Source of the DNA: Pegoplata infirma
Lineage: Eukaryota > Arthropoda > Insecta > Diptera > Anthomyiidae
NCBI GenBank assembly: GCA_963921195.1
Contig: OY992539.1
Coordinates: 40,070,299 to 40,134,298 of the forward strand
Direction: 5' to 3'
Length of the DNA stretch: 64,000 bases
Shown here piece after piece: positions 11,090 through 21,271 of the stretch. The notes below the pieces were generated by a model that saw only the letters and a program-made list of their open reading frames with translations, ran no database searches and was not told where the DNA came from. Every line of letters starts with the position of its first letter. Within the stretch, counting starts at the first letter, position 1. Both the position numbers and the translations under genes were made by a program.

Positions 11090-12400
11090 GCAGTTTTAAT
11101 AATAATAATAAGTACTTTTTTAGAAAAGGTACATTTTTAGAAAAAAAGTAGTAAAAATATACTTTTTTTAAAAAAATACTTTTTTAATAAAGTATTTTTT
11201 TCTAAAAATTCCTTTTTATCCAAAAAAGTACTGTATTTTCTTATACATATAATACTTTTTAGGAAAAAAAGTAAATTTTTTTCTAAACAAGTACTATTTT
11301 ACCAAAAAAAAGTGCTGCTTTTTCTAAATAAGTACCTCCTTTTTTCTAAAAAAAAGTACTATTATTTCTAAGAAAGTACTATTTTTTCTAAAAAACTACT
11401 ATTTTTTCTAAAAAAAGGTACTATTTTTTCTAAAAAAGTACTTTTTTCTAAAAAAAGCACTATTTTTTTTAAAAAAGCACTATTTTGTTAAAAAAGTACT
11501 ATTTTCCCAAAAAAAAAAAAAAGGACTTTTTTTTCTTAAAAAAGTATATTATTTCTTAAAACAATTATTAAAAAAAAACATCTGAAATGTGCGATGGCCC
11601 AAGCTGGCACTCGGCACATTTCAGATGTGACATGAGTCATACTAGGGCACATTGCACATTCCAGATTGCACAGTGCTAAACGCAGCGTTGTTGTTTTTTA
11701 TAACTTCTTTCAAAATGTACTATTACTGTACTTTTTTATGCAAAAACATTATTTTGGTAATTATTATTAAAAAATCTATAATTATTATTAAAAAATTCTA
11801 AAAATTTACTACTTTGGTACTATTTATAAAAACGTATTATTTTGGTACATTTATAAAAAAAAAGTACTATTTCCGTACTTTTTATAAAAAGTACTATTTT
11901 GTAAAAAATATTACAGTTTGTTATTAAAATGTACTATTATGGTACTTTTAAAAAAAATATATTATTTTGATAATTATAATTAAAATATCTGTTGTGGTAC
12001 TTTTTTATAAAAAAGTACTATTTTGGGACTATTTATAAAAACGTATTATTTCGGTACATTTTATAAAAAAAGTACTACTTTTTGTAATTTTATATGTAAA
12101 CGTCTTATTTTGGTACATTTTACAAAAAAAAAATCTATTTTCGTACTTTTTATAGAAAGTTCTATTTTGTAAAAACTATAACAGTTTGTAATTAAAATGT
12201 ACTATTATGGTACTTTTTATAAAAAATTATTTTGATAAATATAATTAAAGAAAATCTGTTTTGGTACTTCTTTGTAAAAAAAAGTACTTTTTTGGTACTA
12301 TTATAAAAACGTATTATTTTGGTACAATTTATTTTTTTGAAAATTAGAGCTGTATTGGTTCTTTTTATAAAACTTAATTATTTTATTTCTTAAAACAATT
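11090..12400. repeat. AAAAAGTACTATTTTTTCTA-type minisatellite
   Basis: Two blocks of degenerate ~20- to 30-bp units (11,090-11,560 and 11,700-12,400) built on 'ctaaaaaagtactattttt'. Each block is followed by the same ~130-bp hairpin-containing segment (11,560-11,700 and about 12,390-12,540), so a unit of about 835 bp was duplicated. Confidence 0.6.
11578..11628. repeat. 15-bp stem hairpin, copy 1
   Basis: ACATCTGAAATGTGC pairs perfectly with GCACATTTCAGATGT around a 21-base spacer. The same structure is found at 12,413-12,464. The flank continues with 'gacatg.gtcata.tagggcacattgca' in both copies. Confidence 0.6.
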
Positions 12401-12412
12401 ATTAAAAAAAAA

Positions 12413-12464
12413 ACATCTGAAATGTGCGATGGCCCATAACTGGCACTTGGCACATTTCAGATGT
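12413..12464. repeat. 15-bp stem hairpin, copy 2
   Basis: Same 15-bp perfect stem as at 11,578-11,628; the loop differs at several positions while both arms are identical, as expected if the stem is constrained or recently duplicated. Confidence 0.6.
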
Positions 12465-12677
12465 GACATGTGTCATAATAGGGCACATTGCATAGTGCGA
12501 AACGTGCAATTTGTCCCTTAAAGTGTTGTTGTTTTTTAGTCTGCTACTTTTTTTATTTTTTAGATAGGCGTATTTCGGCAATATTCTGTTGAAATCGAAT
12601 ACCAAATATTCGGTATTTGGTAAAATGCCGAATACACTAATCGCGACACTAAAAAAAGTACTAACAAAGAACATATG

Positions 12678-13233
12678 AGGCATTCCACACCAAATGTCCC
12701 GCTACAGAAAAACATGTGTCCCTTTAATTTCTGAATAGGTTGTTTGGATAGCCCTACATGGAACTAAGAAAATTGCGTTTTTGGTTTTTCAAATTTTCAA
12801 AAACTGGACTTAGGAGCCGTGGTCAAATATTAGAAAAATTGTAAAATTTGTTGCGAGTTGCCTTGATTAAATATTTATCACATTAAAACGGAATGCACCA
12901 CATTCTCAAAAATTTATATAGTTTTGTATGGGCTATCGATTAAATTTTTTTTCTTTTTTAAATTTTCAGAACCAGTTCTGAAATTTTCCATTTTTTTAAA
13001 AAGTCAATTTATCAAAAATCCGGCCACTTTTTTTTTATTTTTTTTTTATTTTTTTTTTTTAAGTTTGGATGTTTGTCCATCCACAAAAAAAAAATCAGAA
13101 ACACGTTCGTCGTTTTTTCGAGAAAATCGCATTTGAATTTTAAATTTCATAACAATTTTGTAATTTGCTTGTATTTTCTTGGGCTATTCATCACTGTGGC
13201 GTCCAATGGACTATCGTATGTAAAATGTTTTAA
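12678..13233. other. non-genic stretch with a relic TIR
   Basis: The phrase 'gaggcattccacaccaaatgtcccgc' at 12,678 resembles the end of the 2.0-kb palindrome at 21,272 (GGGGCATTCCAAGCCAAATC). It may mark a degraded element of that family. The rest is poly-T rich. No gene seen. Confidence 0.35.
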
Positions 13234-13600
13234 ATATTTTTGTTGGTTATTGACAATTGTTACTTACTAGCATAGTACAATTTCTTCGTCTTTCTAATTC
13301 ACATTGTGGATAGAGTCGAATATGTATTAATGTTTTAGTTTGTGCAAAAACGATTTGTCATTAGACTCGTTTGCTACTTTGTAGTATATCGTTTCTATTT
13401 TTGCTAAATAATCTTGACAATGGAATCTTGACAAATTCCGAAACACGTGTCGATTAAGTCTTGCAAAAATGACCAACATAAATAAATTTAAAACAAAAAA
13501 TAATTTTCTTGAAAATTATACTATGAGAATATCATGGTTTCAATTAGTAAAGAAAATAATGACCTCGAGCCAGAATAAACATCCTCACAAAATATAATAT
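13234..13600 (+). repeat. ~365-bp dispersed repeat, copy 1
   Basis: Closely similar over its full length to 58,986-59,349, starting 'tatttttgttggttattgac' and ending near 'cacaaaatataat'. Flanking TTTTAAA is present on both sides. It has an AATAAA near its 3' end but no coding potential; it could be a SINE or a solo LTR. Confidence 0.65.
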
Positions 13601-14976
13601 TTTAAAGGTCGAATAAAACAATTTTTATTTATTAATAAAAATTAATCAGAATTTAAAAAAAAAAAATATTTTGAAACTTTTTATAAAAAAGTGATAACAT
13701 TTTATTACAAAGTTTTGCTTAATTACTTATACTATTTTGGTACTTTTATTATATTTTATACTTTTTGACCAGAGTTTACAATAATTTTTATAGGGATTTT
13801 ATCGATCTGACCGCATGCAATTGCAACAATGATTAATGTGGTTAATAGAAATTAAACAGAAAGAAAAATATTTAGAAAAACACAATAAAAATTTAAAAAT
13901 GGAAGAGATTGTAAATAAGAAGAAACTATCTATCTATCTGGTATGTCTGGAAATGAGAAATGACACCAGTAGAAACTACAAAAAGAAAAGATGAGAGAAA
14001 AAAGTGAAACTTTTTTTGATTATAAACAATAAAATTATTTTACGACTTTTTTATGATCATTTTGCCAGAACCCTTTTTTTATGGTAATTTTTAGTGATAA
14101 AAAACAACAACAACAACAGAAAAAGGGATATAAGTAAACACATACGACTACGGATTTTAAAATCCATACATTATGAATACGGACGGAGCACTCGTGCCCT
14201 TTAAGTGTTTTTAGTTTTGTTCTACAATAAGAAAGAAATCAACATGTGATCAAATGTTTACTTTGCCTTTTAGCGCATATTGAATGGGAGGAAAATTGAG
14301 GAAATATTTTACGACTTTTTTTGTATTTATTCTAGCCTAGCAATCTTAAGAGAGATTTGTCTTTTAAAGAAAATATTTTAGAGCGCTCTATTTAAAATTT
14401 AAAATATATTCAAAGATCATCCCACAAACCGCGCGTAACAAACTCAATAATATTTTTTTTTTTGTTTTTATTGTTGTGTACGCCGGAATATTGTTGTTCC
14501 GTTCAAATTGTTATGAAAGCGTAACAAGTAGTACGGTACGTGTGATTTTTGTTTACATAGATCATCTTTTTCATGTTCCTCTGAGAACCAACGAAAAAAA
14601 AAACAAATTCTGAGTGAGAATTTTCGAAATCATCACTAGAATTTAACTAACTGAAACAACTGATTTTTCGGGATTGATGTTTTTTTTTTCATTTGGCCGT
14701 TGTCGAGCAAAGTACACAAAACGGATAAAGTTAAATATTAAAAGCGCCAAAGAAATGGAAATTTATATTCCAAACGTAAAAAAAATTTAAATATTAACGG
14801 GAAATTTTTAAAATAAAAACAAAAAGTTATAAAAAAAATTGATAAAAAAAAATATTTAAAACTACATTGTGCAAAAACCAAGTGAACTGCAAAAAAAACT
14901 AGAGAAATTATAAAAAAAAAAATATTTAAATATTCCAAAAAAAAATTATTAAAGTTAAGTTTTCCCTTTAATCATC
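13601..14976. other. upstream region and probable 5' UTR of FoxL1
   Basis: No repeat family seen elsewhere in this window was recognised here. The region is AT-rich with a (CAA)n tract at 14,105-14,120 and A-rich sequence directly before the start codon (14,730-14,970), typical of a fly 5' UTR. I could not place a TATA box or initiator with confidence. Confidence 0.4.
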
Positions 14977-15329
14977 ATGTTACCCTCTCCGTATTATTTA
15001 AATTTGGCACAATTACCCAACAGTGCCAATATGTTACCTCGTTCGGATTATTTAGATCCATCAATTGGTAGTTCACCAATACCTGCAATGATATCGGATA
15101 ATTCACCGTCGGCTTCTCCTAGTTCATATTTTTATGGCAATATACCAAATATACATCCTTTAATGGCCATGCATAGTAATATGTGGTCTTATCCATGGTC
15201 ATTTCTACAAAATTCTCATCGTCCTGAAAAACCACCATTTTCCTATATCGCTCTAATTGCTATGGCCATAAGCAGTGCACCAAATCAACGTTTAACATTA
15301 AGTGGAATATATAAATTTATAATGGACAA
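14977..15329 (+). CDS. FoxL1: FoxL1 forkhead transcription factor, exon 1
   Basis: Exon 1 encodes residues 1-117 of a predicted 387-residue nuclear DNA-binding protein. Residues 1-80 are low-complexity, rich in Ser, Pro, Asn and Met. The forkhead domain opens at residue 82 with [17 protein letters not shown] and runs to the exon end (IYKFIMD plus two bases of the Lys codon). The donor is AA|GTAAGT at 15,330. The start is the first ATG in frame after an A-rich leader. Domain sequence fits the FoxL1 class (Drosophila fd64A) better than other Fox classes I can recall. FoxL1 proteins regulate mesodermal and gut development in other animals; the role here is inferred. Confidence 0.85.
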
Positions 15330-15353
15330 GTAAGTTAACGTTAAAAAAAAAAC

Positions 15354-15707
15354 CAAGGCTGGCAATCGATACCCACCTAGAAAAACGGTATTTGAAGATA
15401 TGAACATTTTTAAAAGCTTTTATAAAAGTCGATGAAATTTCTAATATATCTGATGTGTCGCTTCGTCTTTGTATCGGTTGATTTACCAAATATAGACCAA
15501 TACCTTTATAATACCGTTTGAAACGGTATTTTAACGGTATTGGCCTTTATAACAAAAATCAACCGTTACAAACACGAAGTGACACATCAGAAATATTAGA
15601 AATTTCATCGACTTTCATAATCGCTTTTAAAAATGTCCATATCTTTATTGGTTGCGGTACAATAGCCAAATGCCGTTATTCTAGGTGGGTATCGATTGCC
15701 AACCTTG
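15354..15707. mobile_element. 354-bp palindromic element in FoxL1 intron
   Basis: Ends CAAGGCTGGCAATCGATACC and its near reverse complement (TATCGATTGCCAACCTTG). The arms continue inward through 'cgatgaaatttctaatat' and its inverted copy, meeting near 15,520 at repeats of 'aaacggtattttaacggtatt'. It starts only 25 bp after the FoxL1 exon 1 donor. Confidence 0.75.
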
Positions 15708-15714
15708 AAAAAAA

Positions 15715-16000
15715 AACACAATTCGGCTGTGCCGAATTTTTCATATCCTTCAAAATTTAAAAAAAAAAAAATGTAAACAAAAATTTACAGGAGCGTTTTG
15801 GGAAGGTGGGTGGTTTACGCCGTGAAACACCTTTCTCCTAGCGATAATTGTTTTGAAATTCATTTATTATATTTTTGCACTTATGTTCTACGCCCACAAA
15901 ATGGGGCGGGCCGCAAAATTTTCATTTTCTAATAAAGTCGAGAGATTACTTTTTTCGATTTCGCTTAGCGTCGGAGTCGGAACAGTTGCCTTTTAGGAGC
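15715..16000. repeat. remnant of the TTCGGCTGTGCCGAA repeat family
   Basis: Contains the family hairpin TTCGGCTGTGCCGAA at 15,722-15,736 and a reverse-oriented 'cgcccacaaaatggggcggg' that also occurs at 36.07 and 37.10 kb. Diverged and truncated. Confidence 0.5.
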
Positions 16001-16012
16001 AATATACAAAAA

Positions 16013-16815
16013 AACAAGTAAGAAAGTTATAGTCGGTCAAGAGCGACCATGATACCCTACACCAGTGTTTTCCGGAAAATGGGTCCCAAGTCAAAACACG
16101 AACCGATTGGATCTATCTCTTGTTAGATCTTTATTTAAACAGATAAAATTTTAGTGGAATTGGTTTATTTTTTTGCCAATAGACCGATTTAAATAAATAT
16201 CGGTAGAAATTTTTATATGGGGGACTAACAATAAGTCCAAAAATGGTCCAATTATATTCCAATTTGATTTGGTTACTAAAGTACGCGTTTAACACCTAAA
16301 AATAAAGTTGTTATCAAATATTTCCATTTTTAGGAATTCTGAGGGAATTATGTGAATATCGGGAGGGTGGTTTGTATGGGGACTACAAGAATGACTGACC
16401 CGATTCCTTTGAAATTTGGAGTGATGATTCGTGCATACAAAATTTGATTACCTGATTTGATTATCTATTAAAAAACAGTTTTTAGAGTCATTTAAGCCTA
16501 ATCCAAAGGGGGCGTTTGTATGGGGGCTAGGTCTTAATATGGACCGATTTTTTTCAATATCAATAAGCTTCGTTCTTGTGCCAAAAAATGCTTAAGATTC
16601 AAATATCAAGTCAATTGTTTGAAAATTGCGACCTGTATCGTGCTTAAACCTATAGATGGACAGACGGACGGACGGACATCGCTATTTCGACTCAAAAAGT
16701 TATTCTGAGTCGACCGGTATACTTGAAGGTAGGTCTAGGACCAATATTTCGTGTAGTTACAAACATCAGCACAAACTCATTATACCCTGTACCACAGTGT
16801 GGTGTAGGGTATAAA
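16013..16815 (+). repeat. mini-me-like repeat, most complete copy
   Basis: Begins AACAAGTAAGAAAGTTATAG with GTCGGTCAAGAGCGAC, followed by 'taccctacaccagtg', and ends at the self-complementary ACCACAGTGTGGT and 'gtagggtataaaaac'. A GTCY-type tract, seen as GACGGACGGACGGAC, lies at 16,661-16,676. A second truncated copy starts directly after it (16,814 to about 16,940). The tetranucleotide tract is the hallmark that suggests the mini-me/DINE class. No protein-coding potential. Confidence 0.7.
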
Positions 16816-17131
16816 AACAAGTATAAAAGTTATAGTAGTTCAAGGTAAGTGGGTCTTAAGTTAAAAAATGGACCGATGCATCCGTCTTTTGTTAGATTAT
16901 TTATTTAAGTTGTCAATAGGCCGATTTTACTGAATACACTGTTTAACAAATTCGCTTTCGGATTTTGACCTTTTGCTTTCAAGTCTGCCTTCAACATTTT
17001 TGTACTACAAACAAAAAAAAAAGAAAAAATTTCCAAGCATGTTATCATGATGCTTGGAAATTTTTAGATTTCTTATTCAATGGGGGGGGCTTAAAAATAG
17101 CTAAAATGTAAAAAAATCTTAATTTTTCCAA

Positions 17132-17850
17132 CCCAGTTGGCAACGTCCTCGAGCCATCCTCAGTGACGGAGCGGTGACATTTCAGAGTCACTGCTGACAT
17201 CCACAAGACATCTCTATGTACTGGATTGAGAACAGTTTCATACAAATTTTCAAAATGTCCTCATTCAAAGTCAGCAGTGTTTAGGGCTGACCTTCTGAGG
17301 ACATGTCACCACAGACTTCTTTAGAGAAATGTCTGACGTAGGTCATGCCAAAATAAAAACAAAATTCTTATTTCCTTTAGTTCTTACTTTTATCCATTTT
17401 CCTTTATAAATTATCTTTCTCATATTTAGAAAAAAACTTTTCGCCTTTTTTTTGGTCCCAACTGGATTTGAACCTGGAACCTCCAGTTTATTAGTCCCAC
17501 ACCTAACTACTTGTTCCAAACTTTATTTTGAAAATTGTTTGTCTATTTATTACTTTTTTTCTACTTGTTAGATTTTGATTTTATTTTAAATAAATCGATA
17601 ATGTTTCCATATTTTTCTTGGAAATTGAAGAGTTGTCCAGATTTAAGATCCTTATTTAATATACTGCTATTCTGAAGACATTTCCTTTTAGACGTCTTAG
17701 AGGAATTGTACACACTCTTAAAGCAAAACATTCAATGCTGACTATGTTAGGACATGTCATCAAGGATTACCTATGATTTGTCAGAACCTGAAGACATTTC
17801 CTCAAGGAATCACTGTTGAAATTTCCTCAGTGACACATTTTTCAACTGGG
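17132..17850. mobile_element. 719-bp TIR element with CCCAGTTG ends
   Basis: CCCAGTTG at the left and CAACTGGG at the right. Further inside, 'gaggacatgtca' and 'aggacatgtcat' type phrases occur repeatedly in both halves. A tRNA-like sequence is embedded on the minus strand. The superfamily is not clear and I could not find a convincing target duplication. Confidence 0.55.
17455..17520 (-). repeat. tRNA-like sequence
   Basis: On the minus strand a B-box GGTTCAAATCC lies in a T-arm-like hairpin (CTGG...CCAG), and an upstream 'aagtagttagg' resembles the D-arm side of an A-box. The acceptor stem is poor, so a tRNA pseudogene or SINE head is more likely than a working tRNA. Confidence 0.4.
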
Positions 17851-18114
17851 AAGCCAATTTTTCGACAAAACTCTCCGCCCAACCCTCTAGCCCTGGTAGT
17901 GTGTGCCAATTTTCAGCATTCTAGCTCATGTTCTTCAAAAAGCTCTGAATAGACATAAAATGATAGTACACAAATATGAAAATCATACCGCAACATAGAC
18001 AAAAAAAGTTCCATTTGCACCAATTTGTTGGTGCAAATTTATTCTTGACCCCCCTTCAAACCGATCAAATAAGAATCACTTTTTAAGTTGATGATTTATG
18101 TCCCCACATATGTT

Positions 18115-19085
18115 TCAAAGAGTTTACTCAGCCTAATATATTTCAGCATCTTCAATGGGTGGACATCTCTAAGTTCCTCCAGTGCCTGAAAGAAGTAAGA
18201 GCCAAAACAATTAAATCTAGTGCGAGATAGAGCAGTGCACTGACAAAGATAATAAAAATAATCTTTCACTATCTCTTCGTCCCCACACTATCTGCACAAT
18301 TCATCTCTGATCAAATTTAAACTTTTCAAATAAGCTTTAAGCCAGTATGGCCTGTATTTAGATCTGTTTTTTCCAAATAAAAAAAGCGTTTTTGGACACT
18401 TTTTCCCCCACGAGGCCTTCGTCTGAATATAGTCTTTGCTGCTTTCCCATTTTAAATCTTCCTGTCGTTCAAATGTTCTCCTTATTTTGAATTAAATCGC
18501 ATCCAGGCCGGGATGCACGTCGGTCATGATTGAACTGAATGGTAAAACTGCGTCCATAAGAGCTAACTCGTCAGCTTTCTCGTTTCCTGGTATATTTTGA
18601 TGACCTGAAACCCAGCACAGTCTTAAAGAGTGTTGTTCGATGAGAGCCATATGCTCTTGGCGACAACGGCTGACTACCTTTGATTGAATATTACATAGTG
18701 CCCTTAAAGCCGCTTGACTGTCAATGTAAATAATGATCTCACTAAAGTAGATCGGTCTTATTGAAATAAGCCTGGCTGCCTTCGACACTGCATACAGCTC
18801 CCTCTGAAAAATATTACAGCTGTATCCTTAAACTGCGTTCAATTCCCAGTTTCTCACAGTAGATAGATACTGCTACATATTCCCTGTAACATCTTTGATC
18901 CATCCTTGTAGACTTCGATGTGATGTTCCTACAGGTGGATTTTCCCAGAATACCCTAGATGGTATTTAAATTGTTATACCTGCATCCCAAACGATATGTG
19001 GAGTCATATAATCAGTCACACAGTCCTCATATCGATGGTTTCGTATGAGTTTTGTGTCTATAGTCCCGAACATTTAGCACACAAT
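18115..19085 (-). pseudogene. non-LTR retrotransposon (LINE), RNase H and 3' part, minus strand
   Basis: Minus-strand translation of 18,788-18,492 contains IYIDSQAALRAL and WVSGHQNIPGNEKADELA, the Asp and His/Asp signatures of an RNase H domain. Further downstream (to about 18,115) a broken frame encodes a Cys/His-containing tail found after RNase H in such elements (ELCR, DEE, YLCQC). Stops interrupt it. Its reverse transcriptase end lies at 20,776-20,990; the two parts were separated by insertion of a second LINE at 19,086. R1/I/LOA-type LINEs carry this RT-RNase H arrangement. Confidence 0.8.
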
Positions 19086-20764
19086 CTGGAAGCATCTGCC
19101 AATATTGAGGGACATTCTTCAGGGTTCTCTGAAAGATCTGTCTAAATGGGCAAGAGAATGTGGTCTGGGAGTTAATCCAAGTAGAACAGAGCTTGTTTTG
19201 TTTACAAGGAAAAATAAGATTCTTGCTTTTGATCCTATTTCTCTGGACGGCACTGAAATCACCTTCTCAGATAGAGCCAAGTATCTTGGAGTATTTCTAG
19301 ATAGAAAGTTGAATTTCAGGCGTAATATTGAGGAACGGGTGAGAAAAGCAACAATTGCTTTATATTCCTGTAAAAGGGCCATTGGAAAACGATGGGGTTT
19401 TAGCCCTCAAGTCGTTCATTGGATCTATACAGCAGTGTTGCGTCCAATTTTGCTGTATGGAATCATTGTCTGGTGGCCTGCTTTAGAAACGAAAGCTAAC
19501 TGTGTCTTTATCACGAAGGTACAGAGAATGGCTTCGATGTGCATCACAGGTGCTCTTCGTACTACACCTACGGCTGCATTAGAAATCCTCCTTCACCTGA
19601 TACTATTGGACATATTGGGTAGGCAGTATGCGGCTGCGTCGGCAATTCGACTTAATATCACGCTGCAATGGAGGAGCAGCGATTGTGGCCATAGCGCAAT
19701 CTTGAAGAAGATAACAATACCACAAAATGTGGACTGTGCTCCCTCCTTGAGCCTCTTTGAGCGCCACTTTACCACTATAACACCATCCAGGGAGTCTTGG
19801 ATGGGGGACATTCCGGCTAGTGGAGCCACAATAAATTTTTTACACAGATGGATCGAGGCTACACGAACAAGTAGGCTTTGGAGTCTATTTGGAAGAGCTT
19901 GGATTGAGCCTGGCTCGAAGATTGCTAGATCATTGCAGTGTTTACCAGGCAGAGATGCTGGCAATAAAGGAAGTGGCTGACTGGCTGCAGTGTCTTGTCT
20001 ACAACCGCAGTCAACATCTATACTGACAGTCAAGCCGCGGTAAAGTCCCTGGATTCAATGTTTCTGAAAACAGGATCTTTCCTTAACTGCCGCATGTCTT
20101 TAAATGAGATGGCCAAGCAGTTTAACATACGACTCATATGGGTCCCAGGGCACAGAGACATTCCAGGGAATTGCAAATCCGATGAGCTTGCAAGACTAGG
20201 AACTACCTTACAGGTTCCAACAGAATTGGAATGTGTTGGTATGCCTCTAGAAACTTGCAAACTTTGTTCTGCGACGGAGACCAATCAAAGATGGGCAAAT
20301 GGATGGACGTATGAGACAACACGACTGGTTTGGCTTTCTCTTAATCAGGGGCGCACAAGTGAGCTGATATCGCTTCCAAGAGGAGAGATTTCGACGGTGG
20401 TTTCTATAATTACCGGACACTGTCTTATAGGGAAGCACGCAGAGCTGTTAAATGTGCCGTCGAATGACTTTTGCCGAAGTTGCACGGATGAAGAGGAGTT
20501 GGAAACTATCGAACACTTTATTTGCCATTGCCCGGCACTTTCTGGTCAGAGACTTGCTTCACTGGGATCTAGGGAGCTGTACGATCTTTCTGATTTGTCG
20601 GATGTCAAAATTCAACATCTAAGGAGTTTCATAAGAAGCCCAAACTGTTTTAACGACAGAGACTAGTAGGGAAACCTATTACGGTCCCGTGGTATCACAA
20701 TGGACCTCAGAGTCTACGTGTGTTGACGTAAAACGTCAGCAGCCACTTACAACCTAACCTAACC
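19086..20764 (+). mobile_element. 5'-truncated non-LTR retrotransposon inserted into an older one
   Basis: The element is bounded by TAGCACACAAT (19,075-19,085 and 20,765-20,775), a target duplication of 9-11 bp. Frame 1 (19,105-19,980) encodes the end of a reverse transcriptase (YLGVFLDRKL, AVLRPILLYGIIVW). A frameshift near 19,835 leads to FYTDGSRL and YQAEMLAIKE, and a second near 20,005 to NIYTDSQAAVKSL and WVPGHRDIPGN, together an RNase H. After it comes CRSCTDEEELETIEHFICHC, a Cys/His knuckle. Thus it is a dead copy. The 3' end is not poly-A but CCTAA-type repeats (20,753-20,766). Clade is R1/I/LOA-like; I cannot be more exact. Confidence 0.85.
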
Positions 20765-20775
20765 TAGCACACAAT

Positions 20776-20990
20776 TTTGACCTAGTCTCAGCTGAATCCT
20801 AAGTGTGTATTCCTGGATGTTAAGATCCAAAGATGGTAAGTCCAGAATCTTATATAAAGCATGGGTGGATGTTGTCATTCGTGCTCCAGTGATACTTAAG
20901 GCAGCTACTCTATTAACCCTGTTCAGGTACGTGGCACCCACACTACTGCACCGTGTGCCTGTGTTGCCGTGAATATCCAGTTTATAAGTC
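20776..20990 (-). pseudogene. reverse transcriptase end of the older LINE, minus strand
   Basis: Minus-strand translation gives YLNRVNRVAALSITGA and THALYKILDLPSLD, the conserved 'QR.A...ITGA.RTTPT.AL..LL' region downstream of the RT catalytic core. It reads up to the insertion point of the younger element, beyond which the reading frame resumes at 19,074 before hitting stops. Confidence 0.7.
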
Positions 20991-21271
20991 TTGGTCTCAG
21001 ACCCCATGTATTTCCAACCATTTTCTGACACGCATACATGGCTGCATACGCATTTCTCTCCTAAAGGTTTTGTGAACCTCAATTTCCTCAAAAATTTGGA
21101 AACCAGTTCCCGAACTACGGCATTTTTTATCGAAACTTACTATCGTCATGCATTTTTTATTTACGAAAATAATAGAAAAATACCAGAATAACCTGATCAG
21201 AAATGAAGAAATGTTTACCAACCCGAGTAAAAATGAATACATATAATTTTACATTATTTGATGTATGTATA

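Noticed and set aside
20753..20766. Telomere repeat tract
   Set aside because: Only about three CCTAA units at a LINE 3' end; higher flies use retrotransposon or satellite telomeres, so a chromosome end is not indicated.
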